NCBI GenBank assembly: GCA_000750105.3
Contig: JPHH03000053.1
Location: 1 to 64,000, forward strand
DNA: 64,000 nt
Direction of reading: 5' to 3'
Source: Tolypocladium sp. Sup5 PDA-1
Taxonomy: Eukaryota > Ascomycota > Sordariomycetes > Hypocreales > Ophiocordycipitaceae
Shown here: piece by piece, positions 20,848 to 29,910 of the stretch
Numbering within the stretch: position 1 is the stretch's first letter
Layout of the letters: the number at the start of each line of letters is the position of its first letter
Made by a program: the position numbers and the translations under genes
Notes under the pieces: generated by a model
The model's input: only the letters and a program-made list of their open reading frames with translations
Database searches by the model: none
Told to the model about the DNA's origin: nothing

Positions 20848-21402
20848 GGCGACTGGATGCTTGCTGTTGTTCGGGGGAGCGGGATTGGGATGAGTGCCGG
20901 GTGTCGAGCAGCGTGGTGCTGCGGTGGTGGGCTGGAGCGACCTGGCTGGCGGATATCGCGACCTGCAAGCTGGCGTTTGGAGAACTGGACATGGTGGCTC
21001 TCGGAACAATAGCGCACGGACCAGCCCGGCGGATTGGCTGCGCTGGCCAGGACTGGAAGGGGAGCTGCCCCACCTCCAGGCAGAGCTCCAGTTGTCCAGG
21101 TCAACGTGGGGTCCAGCTCGTGCCACTGATGCTGCTCCAACGGCTGCCACAGGGCGTGGAGGTGATGTCATGGGAGGTTGAGGCACGAGACGGTGTCGAT
21201 GTCATCGCCGTCGACGCCTCGGTGGCAGCAGGCGTTTTAAGTACGAGGCTGGCCCGTCGCAGCCCAGATTCAACATGCCGTCTCCATCACACAGGTCTTG
21301 AACCTTGAATCCATCCATCTCGCAGACTCACAGTGTTCCACCAGAAGCACCACCCATCACCCTACAGTTCCTTCACCATCCTCAGCTTACCTTACACGCA
21401 CC
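20848..21402. other. Divergent promoter region of SEC11 and the Hmp1-like gene
   Basis: A 555 bp spacer between start codons on opposite strands. No separate gene is seen; both promoters must lie here. Confidence 0.6.
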
Positions 21403-21744
21403 ATGTCCGACGGCAACCAGTCGCAGCAGCCCAGCCTCATGGGCGGCCACGTCCAATACGTCAAAGGCGCGGCCGAGGTGCCATCCCAACCCCCATCCCC
21501 ATGCGCGGGCAGTCGCTGACCATGCATACCTAAACAGTCGGCAATCGGCACCGTCACGGGCTCCCAGCCGTGGACGTCGTCGGGCGAGCAGGACAAGGCC
21601 GCAGGCATGGCCACGATGCAAAAGGCAGGAGAGCAGCGGGATCCATCGCATGGCTACGGCAGGGTCGAGGAGATGGCGGGCAAGGTGACGGGCTGCGAGG
21701 GCATGCAGAAGGAGGGCGCTGCGAGCAAGCCGAAGCACGAGTAG
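21403..21744 (+). CDS. Hmp1-like mismatch/cruciform DNA-recognition protein (CsbD-like)
   Basis: Two exons, 21403-21477 and 21538-21744, with a 60 bp intron (GTGCCA...AACAG), give 93 aa. The small hydrophilic protein matches the pattern of fungal Hmp1 (named for binding mismatched and cruciform DNA) and of bacterial CsbD stress proteins. It starts MSDGNQSQQPSLMGGHVQYVKG, continues with GTVTGSQPWTSSGEQDKAAG, and ends YGRVEEMAGKVTGCEGMQKEG. Its two related KG/GK-x-TG segments are the family hallmark. These proteins are small, abundant and stress-induced; the DNA-binding role is from the literature on the family and not visible here. The gene is divergent from SEC11. Confidence 0.8.
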
Positions 21745-22299
21745 GCGCTCGGGCTGGTGTACGATACGGGAGATGGGTACCTTTCTTGCCTTGCACGATT
21801 GAATGCTGGACGAAGACTGCAGCAACAGATCCAGTAGCAGCAGAATGGCTTTTCGCATACTACGGCTTTGCGCATACTTCACCAAGCGCAGTGTCCCGTG
21901 GCGCATGCTCTCCAGGCCAGAGGCGCCTGCGCTTCCAGCTTCTCCCAATGCCCCGTTCAGTTGAACCCTGGCAATGTTCTCCCAAGGGTCACCAAAGTCT
22001 TTCTGTCAGGAGCAGGCGATGGGACCTGGAGCCAAGCTGGACGGACGTTGAGCCCCTCCTTCCCTTCCTCCATCACAGCCTCCTGCCCATCTGTCACCCC
22101 CAGTGACCTCTGACTTCTCGCCTCTCGTGCTCCAACTTTGCTCTCTCCCTCCTTTTCCTCTTCACCTCTCCGCCATCTCCGTCTTTCGGCTTCATACTCA
22201 TCCATCTGTCAGCTCCGCCTCCCGCCGGCGCATTTTTTGGCTTGGACATCGTTACTGAACTCGCTCACATCTTTCATCCCCGAGAACCAGCTTCTCCGC
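21745..22299. other. Spacer, promoter of the six-TM gene
   Basis: 555 bp with pyrimidine-rich stretches just before the next start codon (22140-22290). No gene recognised. Confidence 0.55.
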
Positions 22300-23613
22300 A
22301 TGGGCAACTCCATCACTCGTCCTCGTGACTGCAAGATGTCGTCGACTCCTCTTCTCGCCGCCGCGGGCCTTCCCGGGCTGCATGTCATGCAGGACCACGT
22401 AAGTGGACGTCCAGCCTGTGCGTGAGGGCTTGCTTGGCTGACAAGACGTGTCCAACAGCCCGTTTTCCTTCGAGCCAGCCACTCGCCATGGCGCTGCATT
22501 CCCCAGAACGTCCTTGTGGTCCTCCGAGGTATCGTTCTCGCCTACCTCACTGGGTCGAGCGCCATGATCATACAATACAAGCTCAGCGAGGAGTCGGACA
22601 AACCCCTTGCCCACCACCTCTTCGACTTTAGCTTGATCAGCCAAGTCTTGGTGCTTATGTACCATCTCGTCACCTTTGTGAGCTCCCTCAAACGTGCCAT
22701 CAGCCTGGCCATCTTAGCTGATGTGTCTCTTTGCTCGCAGTCCTGGACCTTTACCCACTTGTACTATCCCGACCCCGACGACAATGAAGGGGGCCTCGAG
22801 TCTTGGATCATCAAGGCCATGTCTCTGCCCCGCAACATGGCCAGCCAGCGCAAACAGTTCTACTTTACAATGTTCTACTCGACGACGGCCGTCTCTGCCT
22901 TTATGAACTCGGTCGTCTACTGGTTCATCACGCGCCAGCACGAGGCTGCGGATGGCGCTGGAGCCCTGTTGACCGCCACTGCGGCGATGGACAGCGACTT
23001 TCTGACCACCAGCTTGACTGCCAACACGTCGACCATGGCGTCGATCCCCGATGCTCCTTGTATGGTCTTGCCCCGACACTAGATGCGGGCGTAGCTGACA
23101 CGCTTGAACAGTCAGCGACCTCTTTGGCGAGGGGTGGTTCAAGCCCTTTGTCGTTGTCAACTTGCACGGAGTCACGTCGCTCATCATGGTCTTGGAGATG
23201 CTGCTCTTCAACAGCATCAAGCGGCCCCGAGTACGAAGTCCTGGCCCTGTCCCCACGCTGAATGCCGCTGACAGTTTTCCAGGCTCTTGGATCCCACGTT
23301 TTCGGCCTCATGTTCAACTCTGGTCTCTACCTCGCCTGGGCTGCCCTTGGAAAGGCCCTGACGGGCTCGTCGCCCTTTTTCTGGCTCGACGCGGCCGAGG
23401 TTGGCAGCAAGGAAGCCGTGACTGTATACTGCATGGGCTTCGTCCTCTTGGCGCCAACCAGTGAGTCACGGTCTGTTTCCGTTTCTGCATGTTGCGGGTT
23501 GGCTGACTTGGAGCTCGTCAGTGTACACGATGATGCTCGGGTTCGTGGGCATCCGCCAGGGCCTCACCAAATCTCGCAGCGGCCGCGGTGCACAAGAGGA
23601 GCTCGACTCTTGA
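22300..23613 (+). CDS. Six-TM integral membrane protein, FAR-17a/AIG1-like topology
   Basis: Six exons: 22300-22398, 22459-22677, 22741-23059, 23112-23230, 23283-23460, 23522-23613 (341 aa). All introns are GT-AG and 52-63 bp, and phases join exactly. Hydrophobic segments are centred on NVLVVLRGIVLAYLTG, LISQVLVLMYHLVTFSWTF, FTMFYSTTAVSAFMNSVVYW, FVVVNLHGVTSLIMVLEMLL, HVFGLMFNSGLYLAWAALG and VYCMGFVLLAP. Short conserved-looking motifs are HPVFLRASHSPW at the N-side and FKPFVVVNLHG. The length and six-helix layout resemble FAR-17a/AIG1-like proteins (some are lipid hydrolases of fatty-acid esters of hydroxy fatty acids), but I could not confirm the catalytic Thr/His pair. The call is structural only; other fungal membrane families are possible. 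Confidence 0.6.
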
Positions 23614-24925
23614 GCGGGCCGACGTGTTTGAGAACCGCTTTTCTGTACGGGCAACGACAGGTGAGAGGCAGGCGATGGCGATGATATGGAGATGAGGCTT
23701 CTTATTGTGATGGGAGGAGTCGGGCGTGTCGAGAGGAGCAAGTCTTGGAGTATTATTCTTACCACACCTAGAACCGCATCTGCTAACGGCTCTGGAGAGT
23801 CGATGTAAATTAACAGACGCCCCTAAGATTTTTCTTCAAGGAAACGTGCCGTTGCGTGTGCTATGGTTGCAGTGTGCGCCCGTGTGGTTGGGACAAGATG
23901 CCTCCACTCCTCCACGCAGTCCACAGTCCAACACACCACCTCGCTTGCTCCCGTCTGGGTCTTGGGCACACACCAATCAGTGGCCGGAGCGTGGATACTC
24001 GCGATCCCTCCCTTGTACTCGTATATCCGTAGCGCCCTCAGGCACACGCTTGATTGGGTTTGTTGTCGGAGGAGTGCAGTGACGCAGCGCGTTGGTGCCT
24101 CCCTTGCCGCGCCTGTCTGGCAGACAGAGAGCCTTGATCCGACGGCCCTGAATGCTCTCTCTGGAGTCTGGGGCGAGATCGTGTGCGGTGGCATGACTGA
24201 CTTGGAATCTTGGATGTGCTGTCTGCCAGGTTGGGCACCCACGGACCGCTGTCAGCGACGAAAACGGGATGCGACGCATCGTCGGCCTCTCACGTGGGCG
24301 CCTCGCTCAATCGGGCACGGATGACAGATGCGCAGCAGCAATGCGCGCGGTCGATGCTGGCACTGTCGGGTCGGATGTTGGCGTCGGCATCGTCATCTCC
24401 AGTGATGCCTGGTGGCGATGGCAGTCCAAGGCCTCGTCGTGATGGATGCGTTGTTGTTCATGGCAGTGAGGCGAGCATGTACCCAAGAGGCTGGGACCCC
24501 GCGTCCAGCACCGGTCCAGGTACTGGCAGGGTACCTCGCTGGCGTACAAAAGAGTCACGTCTCCCCGTCTCCTCGTCCTCGTCCTCTTTCCTCCCCACAC
24601 ACAACCAAAGGGTCGCAAAGCTTTCACCAGGTTATATCGTCTTGTCTCAAGGAGATATAATCTTCTGCCCGGGCCCCAGTCAATCCTTTGTGCGTCAACA
24701 CACTCTTTCAAACCCCCCCAACTCTCCTCGCTCTTTTCGTCGCTCTCTAGCCAACTATCACGCAACGGGACCATCGAGGGACCAGCAGACAAGCAACGCT
24801 CTTTATCGGCCGTTCCTTGTCTCCTCTCGCCGCCCGTTGCGCGTCTCGCACGAAGTCGTTCTTTAGTTACACAAGACCTAGTCGCGATTGATTCGTCTAC
24901 TGTCTCTCGACAACACACCGCGGCC
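23614..24925. other. Spacer upstream of the BTB gene
   Basis: 1.3 kb without a recognised gene. A large antisense open frame (24307-25254, minus) overlaps the BTB gene and has no motif. The last ~300 bp are pyrimidine-rich and look like a promoter/5' leader. Confidence 0.55.
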
Positions 24926-25789
24926 ATGTTCAAGCGCTCGTTCCGGTCGCAGGACCCGAGTCGTGTCGACAAGTCTGCGAGACTAAAGAAGCAGGGCTCC
25001 GTCCGGGATCCCACGAAGCTGTCGAAACTGCAGAGATCGCTCACCGAGCAGGACGCGATCCCGCAAAAGCCTGCCGCCGCGCCCTCGCCCATCGTGACGC
25101 TCACCGTCGGCCGCGAGGGCCGGCTCTTTGCAGCGCACGAGGACGTGCTCCGCCAGTCGCCGTTCTTCGACGCGGCCTGCCGGGGCAACTTCCCCGATGC
25201 GCAGAGCAGGAGGATCTCCCTCCCCGACGAAGAACCCGAGGTCTTCTCCGCCATCCTCGAGTACCTCTACAAGGGCGACTACTACCCGCGTCTGCTGCAC
25301 AACAGACACCGCAACTCTTGGGAGCTCGAGGACCGCGCGCGGACGCCTCATACATCCCCAAACCCCGAGACCGGAGGTGGCCGCGCAGGCATCCCCTCGT
25401 CGTCCGAGCCCACCGTCTACCTCTTCAGCGCCGGGGCCGAAGTCCTCCGCGACACGGTCATCTACTGCGCCGCGGACCGCTACGGCCTCGAGGAGCTCAA
25501 GCGTCTGGCCCTGCGCAAGCAGGGGCTGCAGGCCGGCATCGATGTCGGCACCATCCTGCGGTCCGCCCAGTACGCCTACGCCCACACGCCCGACTCGGAC
25601 AGCCGCCTGCGCGCTCATTACCTCGCCCTGATCATCCGCTGCCGCAAGACGTTCAAGCGGAGCGGGACCATGCAGGCTGAGATGGAGGCGGGAGGCAGCA
25701 AGCTGTTCTTCGACCTGTTTGTCGCCATGTGCAACCACCTCGACGACGTCATCGACGTGACCAACGCGCGCACGCCGAGGACCGTCTGA
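24926..25789 (+). CDS. BTB/POZ domain protein
   Basis: Single exon, 287 aa. After a basic N-terminal 55 residues, the BTB fold starts at PIVTLTVGREGRLFAAHEDVLRQSPFF. This contains the usual 'h..h.VG......AHr.vLa..S.fF' signature, here with H-E-D-V-L. It continues through RRISLPDEEPEVFSAILEYLYKGDY (residues about 96-120), the helical part before the dimer interface. A low-complexity insert (about 128-158) interrupts the domain. A second helical region follows, YCAADRYGLEELKRLALRKQ, which matches the typical post-BTB helix 'yvlAdkYgi..Lk.lA'. Such proteins act as dimerisation modules or as Cullin-3 substrate adaptors; there is no attached Kelch or zinc-finger domain to show which. No intron signal is needed. 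Confidence 0.85.
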   Translation: MFKRSFRSQDPSRVDKSARLKKQGSVRDPTKLSKLQRSLTEQDAIPQKPAAAPSPIVTLTVGREGRLFAAHEDVLRQSPFFDAACRGNFPDAQSRRISLPDEEPEVFSAILEYLYKGDYYPRLLHNRHRNSWELEDRARTPHTSPNPETGGGRAGIPSSSEPTVYLFSAGAEVLRDTVIYCAADRYGLEELKRLALRKQGLQAGIDVGTILRSAQYAYAHTPDSDSRLRAHYLALIIRCRKTFKRSGTMQAEMEAGGSKLFFDLFVAMCNHLDDVIDVTNARTPRTV

Positions 25790-26897
25790 GGGGGACGTTG
25801 CCGTGCGCACCGACACAACTCAGGTCCCCGATGCGCCCCGCGTGCGGCATTGTTTTGGAGGATAAGTCTGGACGAAAACGAAAAACCAGGGGGAAAAAAA
25901 GGACAAAAAACGAAGGCGATTTCACGGGGACTGTGGAAACCGGACGGCGTTGGGTTGCTTTTCATGCTTTCCATGCTCCCTCATCAGATTGGCGTCTTCC
26001 ATCGGGGAGTTTGTTCTTTCTTGACTTGCTCCTCTGCTTCTTGCGAGGTGGCCGGCTGAAGTTTGATGAGTACATGAGCTGAGAGGATTTAATTCCGCCG
26101 TACACGGGCCGCAGTCCTTCGCTCGACCTTTTTGTGCTTTTACATCGTTGGTTTGTTTTCCATGCCGCCTTGTCGCGAATCTCTACTCGATACCCATACA
26201 CGGCGGTGCCCGGGGCATTTTCTCCTCTGGCGTTTTACTGGAACATGATGTTGGCTTTTTGGCTGATTCACGTTGTTACGGCATCAGAATGGAAGTGAGA
26301 GGCAATGGTTTTTTTACGTACAGTCTGCCTTTTTCACGTCTCCTTGGGGCCCAGATTGACACTACCACGGCCCCTGATTTCAGAACATGTTGATGGACTA
26401 TGTTTTCATGCTGTTTTCTTTTTTGATGCAATGTCTGTAGACCATGGACGAGTGTGAAAGGAAAAAAAAAAGGAAACTCTCCATTCGGGCAGATGGGCAG
26501 GATTTGTTGGGAAGAGACGGTGCTCACAGGCTGGGCGTTGCTGTTCTCCTTCCGCACGCTGCTTTCATCTCTTTTCTGAGCCACACATATGGCATCTTTT
26601 TTGGTAAAGATTGCCTGACTTGACTAACATGTTACTTCTCCTTTGTTTGGGAAGGAAGAAGACCCTGCATGGTCCTGGGGGGCGAGAGGCCGAGGAATGA
26701 TGGATACATGATCTTGATGATGCGTGTATGTATAGGGTCGCGAGCGATCCTCCCTGGCGCGAGCACCGTCAGGGTGAGGTAATGAGAACCGGTCACCTCA
26801 CTGTCTGTCACCGTGATATGTCCCGATGCTGTGAGACTAACATGCTGCTTTTGTGAATCGCGGTAAACTGCCTATGGAAATGCACCAGGGCACGGGG
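25790..26897. other. Convergent spacer, 3' regions
   Basis: 1.1 kb between the plus-strand BTB gene and the minus-strand DUF1349-type gene. A-tracts and T-rich sequence suggest UTRs. No gene recognised. Confidence 0.55.
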
Positions 26898-27624
26898 TTA
26901 GTTGTCCTTCCACTTGACGACGAAGTTGTCAAAGCTGGCCTCAAGCTTGTCGGCCGTGTCCTTGGCCGGCCGGGCAATGGCCGCCGCGACCTCGAGCTCC
27001 CAGCCCTCGCCCGCCGCCGTGCCAAACGGCCAGCAAATCTCCCTCATGGGCGTCTTTTCCCCGGCGTCGCCAACGTGATAAACCCAGAGACAGGTCCCGC
27101 TGGCGCTGTCCTCGCGCTCGACGCTGATGGTGACGCTCTTCCTGCCGGCGCGGACGTCGTCGCCCGACGGCGCGGGGGCGACGCTCCAGTCGGCCCAGGC
27201 GTCGCAGCAGACGGTGCTGAGGCGGGGCGCGCCGTCGAAGAGCTCGATGCCGGCCTTGATCCATTTCCGGGTGGCCGGGGTGTCGGAGCTGGGGTCGTGG
27301 AAGAGGAGCAGGATGCCGGCTTGGTCGAACTGGCGGGTGTAGGTGGCGGTGAAGGAGAGGGTTGCGGAGAGGAACCTGGCGGTGGGGTTTTTGGAGTGGG
27401 TGCGGAAGGGGGCTGGATGTAATGTTTGTTAGCTGCTATTATTGTTTCTTTGTTTGGCTAAGAGGGCCGAGGTTGACGTTGGAGTTGGGGATGCTGCGAA
27501 AGTGAGGTTGTGATGGTGAGGGGAACGAGGGGAAGGGCGTACCGGTAAAGACGTTGTGCGAGGGGGGCTTCTTCCAGATGTCCGTGTTGGCGTCGGCCGA
27601 GAAACGGAGCGTGGACGACTCCAT
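26898..27624 (-). CDS. DUF1349-family concanavalin-like protein
   Basis: Two exons, 27543-27624 and 26898-27412, with a 130 bp intron (GTACGC...ATCCAG), give 198 aa. The order of motifs fits the DUF1349 family (a ConA-like beta-sandwich of ~200 aa). The N-terminal FSADANTDIWKKPPSHNVF corresponds to the family's 'tDfW..p' start, and TARFLSATLSFTATYTRQFDQAGILLLF to the '...qyDQaGl.l' core. It is followed by W-I-K-A-G-I-E, the central strand. The C-terminal EGWELEVAAAIARPAK fits the family's end. Members are cytosolic, of unproven function, sometimes linked to carbohydrate metabolism. There is no signal peptide. The start was set at the ATG giving MESSTLRF, since only TTG precedes it in frame. 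Confidence 0.75.
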
Positions 27625-28191
27625 GGCGATGATGTTCAACTGCCGATGCGTTTAGGGTATGGAAAGTCGGGAAGTCGGAGGGAGACGGATGCCTTCTTAT
27701 ACTTTGTGCTCGAGAGGCATGTCCCCAGAAGGCGGGATATGGACGAGGTGTCGTCCATCGTTGCACCGGTGCGACCTTCCCCACCACCGCCGTCGAAAGT
27801 CAATTAAGCTTGCTTGCTTCTTACGGCGTTACGGCGGGTCGTCGGATCTACGGGCCTGTGTTCCAACCGCTGTCGAGTAAGCGCGGTGGGGGCCCGGGGC
27901 ATTATTAATGCTGTTGGGGAGGGTCGCTGGGGGCGGAGTTTCCTGTCTTGTGCTGGTTGGGGAAGCATCTAGATGGTGTTGCTGATGAATGGATTGACCT
28001 GTGTGGGAGATGATGCTGAGCGCGCTTTCAGTCGAGAGTCACGGCGTGACGAAGCAGCTAAGGGCCAGGGAGGGATGAAGGATTAAAACTAAAGTTCTTT
28101 TTTTGAAAAACAAATGGATGGAATGTTCATAAATAGAATACGGAGTGTATGCCGACGTGATGTCGTCGGAAGTGATGTCCTCCCCGCGCCG
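27625..28191. other. Spacer between two minus-strand genes
   Basis: Contains the promoter of the DUF1349-type gene and the 3' region of the gene at 28192-28932. A 67-codon minus frame at 28089-28292 may be the true C-terminus of that neighbour (see findings). Confidence 0.5.
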
Positions 28192-28932
28192 TCAGGCAAG
28201 AATGGCTGCGTTGGGAGCACTGCCTGTCGTCGCCTCAGCTCCATGCTCTGGTCGGCAAAGCTGGCCGCCACCCGACGAAGCGCATCCATCACCTACTTGC
28301 CAAGCCAGCGCCGCGCTGCCTTGGTGCACAATGCCGGCACCCTCCAAATCCGAGACGACCGTGTAGACCCAGAACCGGCAGCTCTCCATCCCCGCCGTGG
28401 GGGTAAACCTCTGCCTCTGGTAGCCGCTGATGAGCTCCGTGATGGTCCCGACGCAGATGCCGCCGGCTGCTTGGCTGACGGGGAGGGACAGCGTCTGGGC
28501 CGCGTGCGATGTGGCTTGGTACGTCTTGGAGGAGACCTGGATCGTTCCGCTCAACGTGTCGGAGCCGGATCCCGGGGTTATCTTTAGCCTGACGGACTGT
28601 TGGTCGGCCAGCTCTAGAAAGATGGCCCAGGGGATAATTGGCGGCTTGTCATTCTCGTCATCCTTCTCGTCATCCTTCTCGTCGTCATCCTCGCCGTCAT
28701 CATCCTCGCCGTCATCATCCTCGCCGTCGTCATCCTCGCCGTCGTCATCCTCGCCGCCGTCTCCCTTGGCGTACGCGCAAATATGTATATAGATGACCGC
28801 TCTGCCGAGATCTTTGCTCTGGAAGTGGTCTTGGCCCCAATGCTGATCCATGCCTGAAGTCGCATCAGGTAGGGGCGCGGCGGCCGTTGTGTGGCTCGTT
28901 GCCGCCGGATGGGGGCATATTGGTTCAGACAT
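28192..28932 (-). CDS. Hypothetical fungal protein with GEDDD repeats (DUF7770-like)
   Basis: Single exon, 246 aa as read. The first ATG in frame (MSEPICPHP) is at 28932. The protein has a central acidic repeat, about five GEDDD units then DEK-type units (DNA 28672-28757, a 15 bp minisatellite). After it comes a globular part: WAIFLELADQQSVRLKITPG, then TELISGYQRQRFTPTAGMESCRFWVYTVVSDLEGAGIV. This CRFWVYTV(I/V)SDLE block is typical of a fungus-specific family I associate with DUF7770; function unknown. The last ~25 residues (GCASSGGGQLC...) look unlike coding sequence, whereas the overlapping frame reads MDALRRVAASFADQSMELRRRQ. A short frameshift near 28290 could have altered the C-terminus. 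No signal peptide. Confidence 0.55.
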   Translation of the reverse strand: MSEPICPHPAATSHTTAAAPLPDATSGMDQHWGQDHFQSKDLGRAVIYIHICAYAKGDGGEDDDGEDDDGEDDDGEDDDGEDDDEKDDEKDDENDKPPIIPWAIFLELADQQSVRLKITPGSGSDTLSGTIQVSSKTYQATSHAAQTLSLPVSQAAGGICVGTITELISGYQRQRFTPTAGMESCRFWVYTVVSDLEGAGIVHQGSAALAWQVGDGCASSGGGQLCRPEHGAEATTGSAPNAAILA

Positions 28933-29366
28933 CTGACTCAAACAGGTAAAAGGAACTGACAGTCAACTGTCACGTCCAGGAACTCGCACCCAAGCAGACA
29001 AATCGATCGTCTGCAAGTCGGGCGACTTGATATAAATAGTGTACCGCCCTGCAGCCGGGCTAGCCCTGGGCCCCTGAATTGCTTCTGCGGACTGCATGCG
29101 CTCCATCTGGCACTCCTGTTGGTTGTTGGTCGTTGGTTGTTGCTCATTTCGCCCGAGGGACAAACCCTGCAAGGCCGCTGAGCCACTTAGGTTTCGTGCA
29201 GTTCCGAAAAGGGTTGACTCACACGAATACACGCGGTCACGGTGCGTGGTGTTGATGATCAAAGTAGTGTTGAATTGCCTGCCCAAAGGGGGGGGGTGCC
29301 CAAAAGTGGGGGGCCGACTTAAGCTGTCAAGGCTGTGCCTCTTTACTCAACTCCGTCCCAACCAAT
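28933..29366. other. Spacer, no gene recognised
   Basis: Promoter side of the minus-strand gene at 28192-28932. A GGTTGTTGGT-like run lies near 29119-29142. Nothing else is recognised. Confidence 0.5.
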
Positions 29367-29619
29367 ATGACCAACGCTTCTCACACCGAGAATAGCCAGA
29401 CGGACGCCGAGATCCAGGACGTCATCCGGCCAGAGTTGGGTGACTGCACATCATCATGATTGCGCACCGGCGGGATACCCTGCTCGACTTTGACAGGTTG
29501 TGGTGTTGGACAAGGGAGCGTTGGTGGTGTTCGGGGCGCCGGGGAAGTTGCTGGCGCATGGGGAGAGTTACTTTGGAGCGCTGTATCGAGGGATAGGAGG
29601 AGGCGGAAGGCCTACTTGA
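29367..29619 (+). pseudogene. C-terminal fragment of an ABC transporter (ABCC-type) nucleotide-binding domain
   Basis: Three partial frames together match the end of the second nucleotide-binding domain of MRP/ABCC transporters. QTDAEIQDVIRPELGDCT corresponds to the helix after the Walker B/D-loop. IMIAHRRDTLLDFDR, in the next frame, is the H-loop with its conserved His. VVLDKGALVVFGAPGKLLAHGESYFGALYRG, in a third frame, is the terminal strand-helix segment. The frame changes occur near 29449 and 29501, each consistent with loss of one base. Walker A, the signature and Walker B are missing. A dead 3' remnant; it cannot encode a transporter. Confidence 0.75.
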
Positions 29620-29910
29620 ACTCAGAGATGCTGGCAATAATTAAGAACAAACGGTATTGATGAGTTGACACGCACGAAAATACATGCATATGCACAACGG
29701 CACAGCCCTGTTTCAGGCTATGGTTGGCTCAGCCTTGCGTCGGTTACACTACCCGGTCACTCGACGTTGACCCGAACAAGTCAGGCGCGGGGTTCTCGTC
29801 GTCAGGACTCAGCCTCCATGTCGGAGTTCATACACCGTTTCCGAGAGTGACACAAGCTGGCCGTTTGCCGAAGAAACCCATACATCGGCTTCATCAAGCG
29901 ACATCGCATC

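Noticed and set aside
24307..25254. 315-codon minus-strand open frame overlapping the BTB gene start.
   Set aside because: No motif, and it overlaps both the BTB promoter and coding exon.
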